The notes under the pieces are model-generated. The model had not been told where the DNA came from. It did not search any database and was given only the letters and a program-made list of their open reading frames with translations. 64,000 nucleotides of DNA from Zopfochytrium polystomum. Its lineage: Eukaryota > Chytridiomycota > Chytridiomycetes > Chytridiales > Chytridiaceae. How positions within the stretch are numbered: position 1 is the first letter of the stretch; each line of letters starts with the position of its first letter. A program made the translations under genes and the position numbers. The DNA is taken from positions 49,019 to 113,018 of the forward strand of contig JAIVFJ010000208.1 in the NCBI GenBank assembly GCA_025765615.1. Direction: 5' to 3'. Shown here piece by piece: positions 11,239 through 24,110 of the stretch.

Positions 11239-12427
11239 TCAAACATCGCTCTTTGACAGCAAACCGCTCGTTTGCCACCAGGTTTGAACACTTTTCGCCA
11301 GTTTTGACTCCACCAGGGACGCGTCATACTTGAGCACGAGTCCGCTCTCAAGCCACCAGTTGAGCACCACGATTTGTCGAGAACGGCTTGCGCTCTCCAA
11401 AGCGGAGTTGTACTTGAGCTCCAAGCCACTGTCCTTCCACCATTGCAAAACGTTCAAATGCCCAGCAAGGCTTGCTTGATCCAAAGACCTTTCCGTGTAT
11501 CTCAGCTCCAATCCTGAGTCCTTCCACCACTGAAGAACTGCGGTACTGCCGCTGGCGCTGGCTTGGTCAATCGCGGTGGAGCTGTACTTGAGATTAAGCC
11601 CACTGTTTTTCCACCATTCCAGCATTTTGACGTCGCCGCAGCCAAAGACGCTGTTTACGTTCATGCAGTCGTCCGAGTATCTGAGTTCGAGCCCGCTGTT
11701 CCTCCACCAGTCCAGCACGTAAGTCAGCCCCCTAACGCTGGCCCCATCAATCGCCATACTGGAGTACTTCAAATCCAAGCCGCTGTCGCGCCACCACTGC
11801 AGAACGGCCACGTTCCCAGCCTCGCTTGCCGCGTTCATCGCATTCTCAGAGTACCGAAACTCCAAACCACTCTGCCTCCACCACTGCAGAATCGCCACCC
11901 TCGCCGGCCGTACTAAACACGTCAAAGTCGGGCGGCGGGCACTTTACCTGCAGCCCGCTCTTCAACCACCAATCTAGCACCGCGAAGTGCTTGTTGCACG
12001 TCGCCCATTTCATCGCCGCCGCGCCGTACTCGAGCTCCACCGGCTGCGTCTTCCACCACTCCAAGACGCCGACGTGGCCGTTCTTGCTGGCGGCGACGAT
12101 CGCCTCCTCGGAGCAGCTGAATTCCAGACCCGTGTCCTTCCACCACTGCAGCGCGGCGACGCTTCCGCCCGCGCTCGCTTCGATCATGACGCGATGCGGG
12201 GTGTGGGTTCCGACGATCTGGCCGTTCCGGTGCAGCAGCGACAGCAGCTCGACATTGTTGGTGCGGCTGGCGCGCGTGAAGATGTCGCCGACGAGGACGC
12301 AGAGAAAGGTGGCTTGGGTGCGCTCGAAGCGTAGCAAGGTCGCGACGCGGTATCGGTCCGTTGGTTCGTGGATGTAGCCGCAGATCACTGAGGCGATCTC
12401 GGAGTGAGCAAAGGTGGGCCACCGCAT
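11239..12427 (-). pseudogene. Trp-Trp ankyrin-like repeat protein, copy 2 (single frameshift)
   Basis: Second member of the paired-Trp repeat family. Start is ATG 12427 with an F-box-like opening (IASVICGYIHEPTDRYRVATL). Units follow such as LQWWKDTGLEF, LEWWKTQPVEL and LDWWLKSGLQV. At about 11893-11910 the frame breaks. One frame carries CPPPDFDVFSTAG and then loses the pattern, while the next frame resumes immediately with RVAILQWWRQSGLEFRYS and continues through about seven further units to the TAA at 11239. The two frames overlap by 80 nt and no intron can fit, so a one-base indel in GCCGGCGAGGGTG is the simplest explanation. Its ATG faces that of LTV1 only 70 nt away. The role is presumably scaffold-like, as for copy 3. 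Confidence 0.75.
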
Positions 12428-12497
12428 GATCTTTGCCGGACAGGTGAATCAATTGCGCCGTGCTTTCTTTCTTACTTTCTTTTCGTGACAAGGCAGG
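12428..12497. promoter_or_regulatory. Divergent promoter between Trp-Trp repeat copy 2 and LTV1
   Basis: Only 70 nt separate the two start codons, so both genes must share control sequence or have overlapping leaders. No TATA box is visible. Confidence 0.5.
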
Positions 12498-15045
12498 ATG
12501 GCTCCATCAGAGGCGACAACACCAGCCTCCGCTGCCGACACCGCCTCTCCCTCCATGACCCACACCACCGCAACCGCCGCGCCCTCTCGGAAACCTCGAT
12601 CCGCAAAGCCGTCCCGACGGCGCTTCATCGACCCCAAAAAGTCCGTCACCTTCCAAGTCGTCCACCGATCGCAGCGCGACCCAGCCCTCGCAGACCCCAA
12701 CGCTTCCCGCCTCGTCCTGCGAGAGGTCCCGCACAGCGGGAACCTCCAACGGGTAAGCACCCTGTGCCAGAAGCACAACTTCAAAACCCGCACCCCGATC
12801 GCCTCAACAGCCTACTTTGATACTGAATGAAAATGCCGGGGGTGGATCAATTTCCATCTCGGGTTGCAGAAAAAGATCGTCCTCCCCACCGCCCAGGACA
12901 CCGTCCCGGACCTCGACGTCATCGACCGGGGAGAGTACCTCTCCTCCGACTTTGGCGGCGAATACTATGACGACGACGAGGAAGAGGGCGGCAGCGAGTT
13001 TGACGATGCGCGCAGCTACAAGAGCGATCGGTCTCGCGGCACGATCGTGTCCAAGGTCGCGGCGAGCGTCGCAGCGAAGGAGGACCCGTCGATGTACGGG
13101 ATCTACTTTGACGATCAGGAGAGCTACGATTACATGAAGCATCTGAAGTCGATTGGGGACGATCCGTCGGCGGTATTTGTGTCGGCGAGAGGAGCGAAGG
13201 AGGGGAGGACGGGGATCCACTTTAGGGTGAGATTTTTTGTTGTTTTTCGATCGCGCTCTCTTGGTGTCGATTGACCGACGATTTGCGCTGCAGGAGGAGA
13301 CGGCGAGCGTGGCCATGAGCACGTCGGGGCGGCGGAAAGTCCAGTTTGACCTCCCGAGCGAGTCGATGCCGTCACAGTTTGAGACTCGGGTGGGTTTGCT
13401 GAACCAAGAGCCGACCGTCGACAGTGAGTGTTATTCCTGTGAGTTATGTTTTATGAGAGCTGAACTCTTTGATCCGTACACCTCGATAGTCTTGGATGTC
13501 GAACCGGAAATGCGCGAGGTTTTATACGCACTGGACGATGAAGAGTACGTCGAAGACGACGTGGACGACTTTTTCGCCGCTCTTGATGCGGACGAGGTTC
13601 CGGAGGGGCTTAATCTGATACCGGAAGACACGTTTGTGCCGAGAAGACCTGCTGATATTGATGACGATGAATACGATGAGGACGCAGTGCCAGATGTGGA
13701 CGAAGAGAGCGATGAAGAGGAACCAGAGTGGTTCAGGGAATACCGAAAGTGCGCTCTGCGTCTGCATTTGATCCCTTTTATTTCACTGACCTGCACGTGC
13801 ATTACAGATTCAAGAAAAGCGGAAAGCAAAGGGACGATGACGCAGAGGAGGAAGAGGACGAACGGGACGGACGAAAAACGGCGATATCGGCTCTGTCGAT
13901 GACCTCATCGGCAATGGTCCGGACAAAGCAACTGACGCTCCTGGACGACAAGTTTGACGAGCTGCTGAGGAAGGAGTACGATAATGACGACGATGACTCG
14001 TACGAAGAGAATTTGGACCCGTCAAACCCGAACGCTCGCAAGACAATCGACCTGAACTCGTACGGCCGCCGTGGTTTCGGCTACGAAGACGACGGCGACC
14101 GAGAGAGCGTGGCCGCCTCCAAAGCGCAACCCTCCGTCGGCCGGAAACACCTCAACGCCGCCCTAGAAGCCTTCCTCACCGAGACCGAAGTCGTCGGTCG
14201 CAGCCGCCGCACCAAGATCATCCCGCGGCGGATATCCGGCCACACGGGCATCGACGCGCTCCGCGGCGCGCTCACGGCGCCGCTGGAGCCGGGCGACGGC
14301 GACGCGGCGGTCGTCAAGCAGCAGATCGCGCAGCGCGGTGAGGAGATGACGGCGGAGCTCGAGGCCGAGGTCGGCGGGGCCGCGCTGGACGAGGAGCTGG
14401 AGCGCGAGGTCGCGGCGGAGGAGGAGGCGAGGGGCAGGGGCAAGGAGCGGTGGGATGTCGAGACGATCATGTCGACGTACTCGAATGTTTACAACCGGCC
14501 GAAGCTGATTGCGGCGGTCGAGCGGACGGCGCCGAAGATTCGGTTTGTGAAGGGGCGACGGGTGGTTGTGGAGGCGCCGGCGGAGAAGGGCGATGTGGAG
14601 AGCGCCAAGCCTGGACAGAGGGATATCGGAGCTGAGGATGAGGATGGAGAGGAGGACGAATTCGATGAAGAGGAGGGCGCTGAGAGGGGTGAGTTACTGC
14701 ATTTCCATTCCTCTGACTAGTTGCTTATATGTAACCCACTTCCACAGTCAACCTTGGTGCGGCAAGAAGTAAAAATGAAACGAAAGAAGAAAAGAAGGCT
14801 CGCAAGCAGGCAGTGAAGGAACAACGAAAGGTACTGACAAGTGGACCCGTTGTTTGCCCGGTCTTCTGCCTTATCAACTCACCATTTGCGGTGGCGTCCG
14901 TGTTTTCCTTGCCTTTTGTTTGTTTCCGCAGAGCCGGCGAAACGAAAAGAAGGAGCTGAAGGACGCGTTCAAGAAGGAGTCCAAGACGCAAAAGAAGCTG
15001 ATCATGGCCCACCCTCCCTCCCAGGAGAAGGTTGTTGCGCTCTGA
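12498..15045 (+). CDS. LTV1: Ribosome biogenesis protein LTV1
   Basis: Homologue of LTV1, the conserved factor that escorts the pre-40S ribosomal subunit through late assembly and nuclear export. Seven exons: 12498-12752, 12870-13226, 13294-13423, 13490-13748, 13808-14688, 14748-14830 and 14932-15045. They total 693 codons (692 aa) with all phases matching. Diagnostic stretches are KKSVTFQVVHRSQRDP near the N-terminus, YGIYFDDQESYDYMKHLK, an acidic block (EVLYALDDEEYVEDDVDD), SMTSSAMVRTKQLTLLDDKF, WDVETIMSTYSNVYNRPKL and a Lys/Arg-rich coiled C-terminus (KKARKQAVKEQRK, KKELKDAFKKESK). These follow the order of the human protein. The protein is longer than human LTV1 (about 475 aa), mainly through acidic and low-complexity inserts. 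Confidence is high. Confidence 0.95.
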
Positions 15046-15529
15046 GAGTGGGGCGCTACTCGTTCGCAACTCTCTTCTGTTGCGGAGCACTCACCAAGAA
15101 GCTTTTGCGGGCGGCTTCATTCTTTCCCGATTCCTTTTCTCCTGGTCTTTCTTGTGCCTGCTCGTTTTTTTTCATTGCCCAATCTATTATTTACATACAG
15201 AGTGCGGCCGTGGGCGAAAGACTGTCGCTGACTCACAGGAATTTCCTAAAGGGGCGTCATTTTGCCTAAACGGGGAATTTTCCTGCTCTGCTTGCGGGTG
15301 CCGCGCGAGCATGGGAATTTTTTTTTTTTTCTCCCGTTGTTTGTGCTGCAAAACCGCTGCTGGTCCGCAGTTCGGCTCTTTGTCTTCTTCGTCCGTCTGC
15401 TTCTTTTTTCCTTCTTCGCACAACGATCACGATCGCACTTCGCCGCTAATCAACCGAACTCGCCCCCCAACAGGCCGCTGCCCGCCAGCATCTTCTTCCT
15501 TCCTTCGACCTCGCCCTCTCATTCGCCGG

Positions 15530-15570
15530 TCCACACACACAGACAGACACACACACACACACACACACAC
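15530..15570. repeat. (CA)n microsatellite
   Basis: CACACACACAGACAGACA followed by uninterrupted CA repeats, ending 8 bases before the start codon of the monooxygenase. It lies in the 5' leader. Confidence 0.9.
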
Positions 15571-15577
15571 ATTCCGT

Positions 15578-16855
15578 ATGAAGATCCTGATCATCGGCGG
15601 CGGGCTCACCGGCCCCGCCCTCGCCCTGGCCCTCAGCCGTGCAGGCCACGACGTCGAGCTCTTCGATCGCCTGCGGCCGCCCGCCGGGAGGAACCCCGCC
15701 CTTGCCTATGAGCCGGGCGACGTCGGCGGCGGCCTCACCCTCATGGAGAACGGCCTCCGCGTCCTGAAGCACCTCGGCCTCCTCGACGAGATCGTCGCCG
15801 CCGGCGCGCCCGTCGTCAGCTACAACATGCACAAGATCGACGGACAGCTCGTCGCGAGCTTCAAGGTCATCAACAAGGACGATCTGATCACCGTCAACAT
15901 CCTCCGCTCCTCCATCACGCGCATCATCTACACCGCGCTCAACAAGGAGGGCGTCTTTCTCAAGTACGACAAGCACCTCACCGGCATCGAGCAGCCGACC
16001 GACAGGAGCCTCGGCGTCAAGGCAACCTTTCGCGACGGCACGTTCGCCCACGGCGACATCCTCATTGGCGCCGACGGCGTCCACTCTGGTGTCCGCTCCA
16101 TCCTCTTCCCGGACCGCAAACCCTTCAAATCCGGCTTCGTCGGCTACTTTGGCGTCACCGAGTACTCGGACGAGTTCAACTGGCCCTCGCGCGCCCTCAA
16201 CTTCTTCACCAACAACGTCGCGGGCAAGTCCGGCTACATCATGCGCACCTCGGACGCGCGCATCCACTGGGCCATCTACGAAGCAAAGCAAGAAGACATC
16301 TCGCACGACCACTGGGAGTCCCTCTACGACCTCGACGCCGAGGCCGCCCGCATCGCCGCGCTGGCGCGCTCGTGGCAGCTCGGCCCGGCGTTTGAACCGA
16401 TGATTCGCAAGTCGATCCGCATCATCCCCATGACCATCTGGGACCTCGAGACCCTGCCGACCTGGCACAGGGGCAACTGCGTGCTGGTCGGCGACGCCGC
16501 GCACGCCATGGTGCCGTTCGTCGGGCAGGGCGCCAGCGTGTCGCTCGAGGACGTGGACGTGCTCACCGCGCTGCTGCAGCGGCTGCCGAGCGACCCGCGG
16601 CGCGCGTTTGAGCTCTTCCAGGAGGCGCGGTACCCGCGCGCGAAGAAGATTGCAGAGTCCGCCCGCACGCAGGGGAAGCGGCAGTACGCCACGTCGCCGT
16701 TTAGCACTTTTGTCGGGCTGTCGTTCTTGCGGCTGTTTGCGTTTATCGCGCGCGTGACCAACACGAGCTTGAATCCGGAGGAGGTGCTTGCGTACGACGG
16801 ATACGACGTTGTCCGGCAGCTGATCATCAAGAAGGGTCTGCTGGACAACAAATGA
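15578..16855 (+). CDS. FAD-dependent monooxygenase (aromatic hydroxylase type)
   Basis: Flavoprotein monooxygenase of the PHBH/salicylate hydroxylase fold, which uses NAD(P)H and O2 to hydroxylate an aromatic or related small molecule. Single exon, 425 aa. It begins with the dinucleotide-binding GGGLTGPALALALSRAGH (GxGxxG) and an acidic strand end (VELFDR). It continues with the DG motif IGADGVHSGVRS and closes the FAD site with the GD motif VLVGDAAHAMVPFVGQGAS. The C-terminus has a hydrophobic stretch (LSFLRLFAFIARV), perhaps membrane-associating. The frame is open far upstream, but homology begins at ATG 15578, just after the CA repeat, so I use that start. LTV1 ends 530 nt upstream on the same strand. 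The substrate cannot be predicted. Confidence 0.9.
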   Translation: MKILIIGGGLTGPALALALSRAGHDVELFDRLRPPAGRNPALAYEPGDVGGGLTLMENGLRVLKHLGLLDEIVAAGAPVVSYNMHKIDGQLVASFKVINKDDLITVNILRSSITRIIYTALNKEGVFLKYDKHLTGIEQPTDRSLGVKATFRDGTFAHGDILIGADGVHSGVRSILFPDRKPFKSGFVGYFGVTEYSDEFNWPSRALNFFTNNVAGKSGYIMRTSDARIHWAIYEAKQEDISHDHWESLYDLDAEAARIAALARSWQLGPAFEPMIRKSIRIIPMTIWDLETLPTWHRGNCVLVGDAAHAMVPFVGQGASVSLEDVDVLTALLQRLPSDPRRAFELFQEARYPRAKKIAESARTQGKRQYATSPFSTFVGLSFLRLFAFIARVTNTSLNPEEVLAYDGYDVVRQLIIKKGLLDNK

Positions 16856-17617
16856 CGGCTCCTGCGTTCGGGCAATACCAATAGAAAGACTTTTCCTTTT
16901 TTTTTCTGCTGTCCTGCATACTACTTTAAATAGACTTTTTGCAGATTCCTAATTGATCCGTTCAATTCCAGGAGATTAGACCATTAAGGAGCACCAAATT
17001 TTGAATTGATTTGGGCGAAAATGGTGGGCGTCGAACAGCAACAAAGATAGGCCTATGATGACAACCAGTCAAATCAACGTCTCACGACTCGCTCACCCAT
17101 CCACACATGACACCATCGCCTCGCAATGATCAATTTAAGTCAGTGCAGATGTTTTGACATATTTTTCCAATCCAACCTGGACATTTCACAAAAAATGCGC
17201 CCGTTTTGTCTTCCAATGTTGAGGCTGGTCGTTTCTCAGCGCGCCATTTGGAGCAGTACACAAACCTGGAAGAGACGCGAACTCGTTCTAGATAGGTACC
17301 AATGTTACAGCAGCTTCAGGTTTTCTCACTTGAATTTCTGTATTAAGATTCGGTCATCGAGTCATGTGCGCGAAATGGCATCTTTTGGGGGAAACCCCAG
17401 TCTTTTTTTTCAAAAACGCTCTAAAAAGGTACCAATGTTGGGGTTCTGCAGCAGCTTTATGTTGAGTGATTTGTCGCGAAACGCCACCTTTTGGGGGAAA
17501 CCCCCAGTTCAATTTTTTGTCTTGCAGTGTAAAATAATAATATCAGCGTGGCTAAGCCCCCCAAAGCGTTTTTAAAAAGATCAAAGCCAGAGAACGGTCC
17601 CCAAGTCTGCGACAAGA
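16856..17617. other. Intergenic with a duplicated hairpin-bearing unit
   Basis: No gene supported; an open frame at 17126-17575 has no family features. Two diverged direct copies of a unit of roughly 85-130 bp lie at about 17296-17400 and 17427-17511 (see the repeat entry). Confidence 0.5.
17296..17511. repeat. Tandem pair with GGTACCAATGTT and a GGGG-GAAA-CCCC hairpin
   Basis: Each copy starts with GGTACCAATGTT, passes through CAGCAGCTT and CGCGAAA, and ends in TTTTGGGGGAAACCCC plus CAG. The end can fold into a short GC stem closed by a GAAA tetraloop. The first hairpin is followed by a run of eight T. Confidence 0.7.
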
Positions 17618-20341
<2,724 letters not shown>

Positions 20342-20638
20342 TTTTTCCTCTCAGGAGGACTTCTTTCTTCTTTGCCACCGTTTTATTGAAAAAAAGCTGC
20401 TGTGGTTGACTACTCCAGGCACTACTCCAGGCGAGCACGACGAAAGAAACAAAGATCAATGACATCGAAATGAAAACAACGGCGCTGAGAAGAAGAGTAT
20501 GTGGTAGACAGATTGAGTGGAAGAAGGAGAGAAAAGGAAGGAATGTGAAGGGACTGAAGGTTCAAAGAGAGACAGGAATAAAGCGAAATGGTGACGACAG
20601 AACAGATATTCGTGGATGGTCCATGGCACGACTTTCGA
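20342..20638. other. Convergent 3' flanks
   Basis: Lies between the MTHFR stop and the end of the minus-strand secreted-protein gene. A/T-rich, with nothing else visible. Confidence 0.4.
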
Positions 20639-21088
20639 TTACAGGCAGGAGTAAATCTGGAGGCAATATCCACCCTGGTTCTCCTCGTTTTGTCCAGACA
20701 GCATGTGCTTGTCATCCTTGCAGCAGGCGAGGCCTCCCTTGGTCGAGCCGCACTGGTCCTGGAAAAAAGCGCTGCCCACCAGCGACCCGTCCGGGCTCTG
20801 CGCATCGGCGTCGATGGACCAGGAAAACCGACCGCCGCCGTTAAAAATCGCGCCCGTAGTTCGACACCTCCCACGTGAGGTCGCTGCCTGAAGCGGGTGA
20901 CCAGGCCAGAGCGTAGTCCCAAGAGTTGCCGTTCGAAGACCCATCGGAAACAAAGAAAATGTAGATGGTGATGCAGGATTGGCTGACGCAGCTTGCGAGG
21001 TAAAATACGGCGCCGAGACGAATGCGTGCGTGGGAGACGCGCAGGGAACCACGAGGGCAAGTAGAAGGGCTGGGAGGAGCGCGAACAT
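20639..21088 (-). pseudogene. Secreted Cys-containing protein, apparently frameshifted
   Basis: Starts with a textbook signal peptide (MFALLPALLLALVVPCASPTHA). The same frame ends with FSWSIDADAQSPDGSLVGSA, then DQCGSTKGGLACCKDD, then LSGQNEENQGG, before a stop at 20639. Between about 20835 and 21030 the protein-like frame is a different one (GAVFYLASCVSQSCITIYIF, then NSWDYALAWSPASGSDLTWE), which runs into TAA just where the first frame resumes. A single-base change in GGGC near 20845 would join WEVSNYG to the resumed frame. A second shift seems needed after the signal peptide. No GT-AG intron fits, so I call it broken. No family recognised; probably extracellular. A TATAAAAAG lies upstream at 21201-21210. 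Confidence 0.5.
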
Positions 21089-21200
21089 TGGGATTGTTGC
21101 AAGGGTGTTGAAAACTTTAGGAACAGGCTGGAACAGGATTTTGGTAGCGGGAAGGATTGCTAAGGCAGAGGGGATTGATCGATTTTCGAGATGGGTTTAC

Positions 21201-21210
21201 TCTTTTTATA
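21201..21210 (-). promoter_or_regulatory. TATA box of the secreted-protein gene
   Basis: TATAAAAAGA on the minus strand, about 113 nt before the ATG at 21088. It has the same look as the TATA box of the secreted-protein gene at 10.5 kb. Confidence 0.5.
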
Positions 21211-21504
21211 TGAACGTTCCACATACCCCGACAACCCCCAGAGTTTTTTTCTTTTATATGTTTCAGAACGAGACGAAGAACTGCAAGTGGGAGATTGCGA
21301 GACCGTCTTGTGGGACGGTCTGGAAACCGACAAATTGCTCTTTTGACAGCCACAGGAGAGGCTCGAGAGCATCACGAACATTTCTCTTCGCCTCGTTTGC
21401 CTCCCTGCCCCGTCCATTGGTCTGGCTGTGAATCGCATTCTGAAGCCAATCAAGCAATTTATTTGGAGTATAGACCTGGAGCTTCCACCGCACAGCAATC
21501 TGGG

Positions 21505-23010
21505 ATTTTCCAGCAAACCCGCACCGGTGGCTTCGTCGACGACGCCAAGAACCCGCCGCTCTGGTTCCAACGCGGCGACCGCATGATGGCCAACAACCTC
21601 GAACCGGAACCCGTGGTGCCCAAAGTCACCGTGCTGCCGTCAAAGCTCTCGCCGAATCCCTCCGGCTTTGTCGTCCGCGTCCCCGGCGACCTCGAGGTCG
21701 CGCTCCACCAGCCCGTCGAGGGTTACCACGACCTCGCTCCCGCCGAGACGTCGCCGTTCGTCTATGGCTTTAACGGCCTTCCCGGACTTGGTTCATGGTC
21801 CATCGCCGGCGTGCTCCGCATCACAAACAACAAAGACACCGCGCTCGAGCGGATCAAGGTGTCGTTGGACTTTACGGTGAACATGGCCTGCAAGCACCTG
21901 GTCAAGGCTTTGATGGAGAATGTCGCGGACGCTAACTCCGGAATGGCCGCAAAGCATCTTGTGCGATGGCGTCTGGCTGAGGTCAAGCCCCACGAGCTTC
22001 TAATCGAAAAGCTAGTGAGTCTACCTTCTGCCTAATGATTTACAAGCTAAGCAAACCCCACAACCGAAAACAGGGTCCTCGAGAGTCCTTCTTCGCCTCG
22101 TTCCAGTACCAGTTTACTCAAGTCTATCCCCCATCCGTCGACCTGATTGCCTTGAACCTGAACGAATCTGCAACAAACACCTATTACAAGCTGACGGTGA
22201 ACGTCGTTGTTCCGAAGAAGGGCTTCTTTAAGGACAACACGATTGTCTCTCTCACCAAAGACATCCCTGTGCACCTGTACTCAAAGCCGCAAATTGCCGC
22301 AGTCGTGAAGGCTACGCACAAAAGGACCGAAACGCTGCACGCAAAAACGATAGAGTTCCCGTGGAAGCTGTCGCTCGTTCACAGAGTCCTGGCTCCCTCC
22401 GAGACCGCCTTCCTCGACATCACAGTCGGCGCTCTCCCTGGCACGTCGACGCTTCCGGAAATCACCGCCGTCACCGTCGAGATCGTCGAAGTCATCGGGT
22501 ACCTGCGCGGCGAGCCCAAGTTTGACAAGAGCAAGCAGGTCCGCACGCACGCGACCCAGAAAGTGTGCGAGCGGTACAAGTTTGCAGTGGCCTCGCAGGA
22601 ATCGGCGAACGCTCCGCTCCCGCTGTCGTGGACCCGCGACGACGCCCCGCAGCTGCCGGACACCTCCACGTCGCAGACCGCCACGCTGCGGTTCGCGACG
22701 CCGCCCCTTGCGGCAGCCCGACGCGACGCCGTCCGCGCATCGCCCGCTGCAAAGCAGGATCCGCAGTACCCCCGCGTCGTGCATGAACCCAGACGGGCGG
22801 TGGCACGACGCCGTCATTGCGCACGACCTTCGCATTGTCCTGCAGGTCTTGGACGAGAAGCGACGCACTGTGGAGGTCGAGGGTATCATGGCTGTTTCGG
22901 TGATTGGCGTGCCGAGAGAGGAGCTTGTTCGGTTGGTGGACGCGTATCCGGGGCTGTTGGAGGACGTGCCGATTAATGACGGAGACGAGGAACTGCCAAC
23001 CGTATTTTAA
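21505..23010 (+). pseudogene. Arrestin-like protein, copy A (5' truncated, frameshifted)
   Basis: Paralogue of the intact copies B to E. Similarity starts abruptly at FQQTRTGGFVDD, so the first 60 or so residues are missing; the sequence before the breakpoint (about 21505) is unrelated although the frame stays open. Exon 1 runs to 22014 and exon 2 from 22074, with the intron at the same place as in the other copies. Exon 2 carries LNLNESATNTYYKLTVNVVV, FPWKLSLVHRVLAPSETAFL and EVIGYLRGEPKFDKSKQ. At 22769-22773 this copy has CCCCC where the other copies have CCCC, which throws the last 80 codons out of frame; they resume as SCMNPDGRWHDAV in the next frame. Two independent lesions argue for a pseudogene. 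Confidence 0.85.
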
Positions 23011-23866
23011 GTGAACTGCTACTGCCAGGGGTTGTAGAGTGCGGAGTAAGCTGCCTTGAATTTTCATTTGCTGTGGCTATGAGTCGCTCTTTGCTACTTC
23101 TGTAGTATGTCGGAGTAGTCTTGCGTTTTTATATTTGTTTGGAGGGTACGAGCAATAGTAATCAAAATGGCAAATTCTGAGAAATCATTCTTCACAGCTC
23201 CGGCTGGTGCGGTAATGAACAAATTTTTTGCGTGAGGCAGCCAAAGAATGCGACAAAGGAATGTCCCGTGAGGAATGAGAGAGAGAGACAGACAGGGAGA
23301 CAGTGGAGCGCAGCCTGTGTGAAGAGGAAGCGAGCGACTTCCTTGGACCTTGGGCGCCCCCCAATAATATTATGAAGCTGAAGGTCGACAGACTTTTCTG
23401 TTATTTGTTTCGTTTCACGCTTGCTCGCCGACAAGCCTTTTTAATCGAGCCGAATGCTAAGTAATTTCGAGCTGGGTATCAAAAAAAAAAGGTAAAAATT
23501 ACATTCATGCAAATAAACACGCTCAGTGCATATTGAAATTCGGCCTCCGCAGAGAGCAGTGTGGGAATTTTCTCGCGTTGGGCATATTGCAACAGTAGGC
23601 CAACAATAACGTTGTTCAATATCAAAAAGACGAAAATGTGTAAAGAACAGGAGTAAAATAAAACAAGAAAACTCTGCAGGAGGCCGATCGCCACAGACCA
23701 AGACAAACCCATTATTTTCCGCAACAGCAATACATTTATTTGAATGTCGAAAGCCCAGTCCCCGCCGTTGACTGTTGACAAGGCATAATGGACGCCACGA
23801 ACAGTCCCTGCCCAGTGCGTTTTTCTTTACGAGGAAGAAAAAACAAGATAAAAAAAGAAAAATTAA
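23011..23866. other. Intergenic; right part is the displaced upstream region of arrestin copy B
   Basis: No gene called. From about 23700 to 23863 the sequence resembles the region upstream of copy C (shared ACAGTCCC..CCC..GTGC.TTTTT, then A-rich AAAAAACAA.ATAAAAAA). The Harbinger element interrupts it with a TAA target duplication at 23864-23866. Confidence 0.5.
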
Positions 23867-23882
23867 GGCCTCGCTCGGCGCC
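23867..23882 (+). repeat. Left terminal inverted repeat of the Harbinger element
   Basis: GGCCTCGCTCGGCGCC, 16 of 16 bases matching the reverse complement of 27200-27215. Confidence 0.93.
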
Positions 23883-24110
23883 GAAAATCTCCTAAATGAA
23901 AAACTGTATTGTATCGCGATTTGTCTCTCGGCCGCTACAATTCACTCTTTCCCGCACGGGTCGCTCGGCGCCGGATTCTGTTTGCCACTTTTGCTCCAGT
24001 CTGCTCGGCGCTGAGTGGATCCAGATAAAAAACAGGAAAATTGGAAAAAATGCTCGGCGCCAGATCCAAATCGGGCAGGTGACCGAGCCGTGCATGAACT
24101 GCTCGGCCCC
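23873..24110 (+). repeat. Five sub-terminal GCTCGGCGC-type repeats
   Basis: Copies at 23873-23882, 23963-23972, 24003-24012, 24052-24061 and (diverged) 24101-24110. The first lies inside the terminal repeat. They are probable transposase or Myb-protein binding sites and are found only at the left end. Confidence 0.75.

Noticed and set aside
15446..16504. 352-codon minus-strand frame over the FAD monooxygenase
   Set aside because: Same reason; the plus strand has all FAD-binding motifs.
17126..17575. 149-codon open frame upstream of MTHFR
   Set aside because: It runs through the duplicated hairpin unit, has no domain, and uses codons unlike the real genes.
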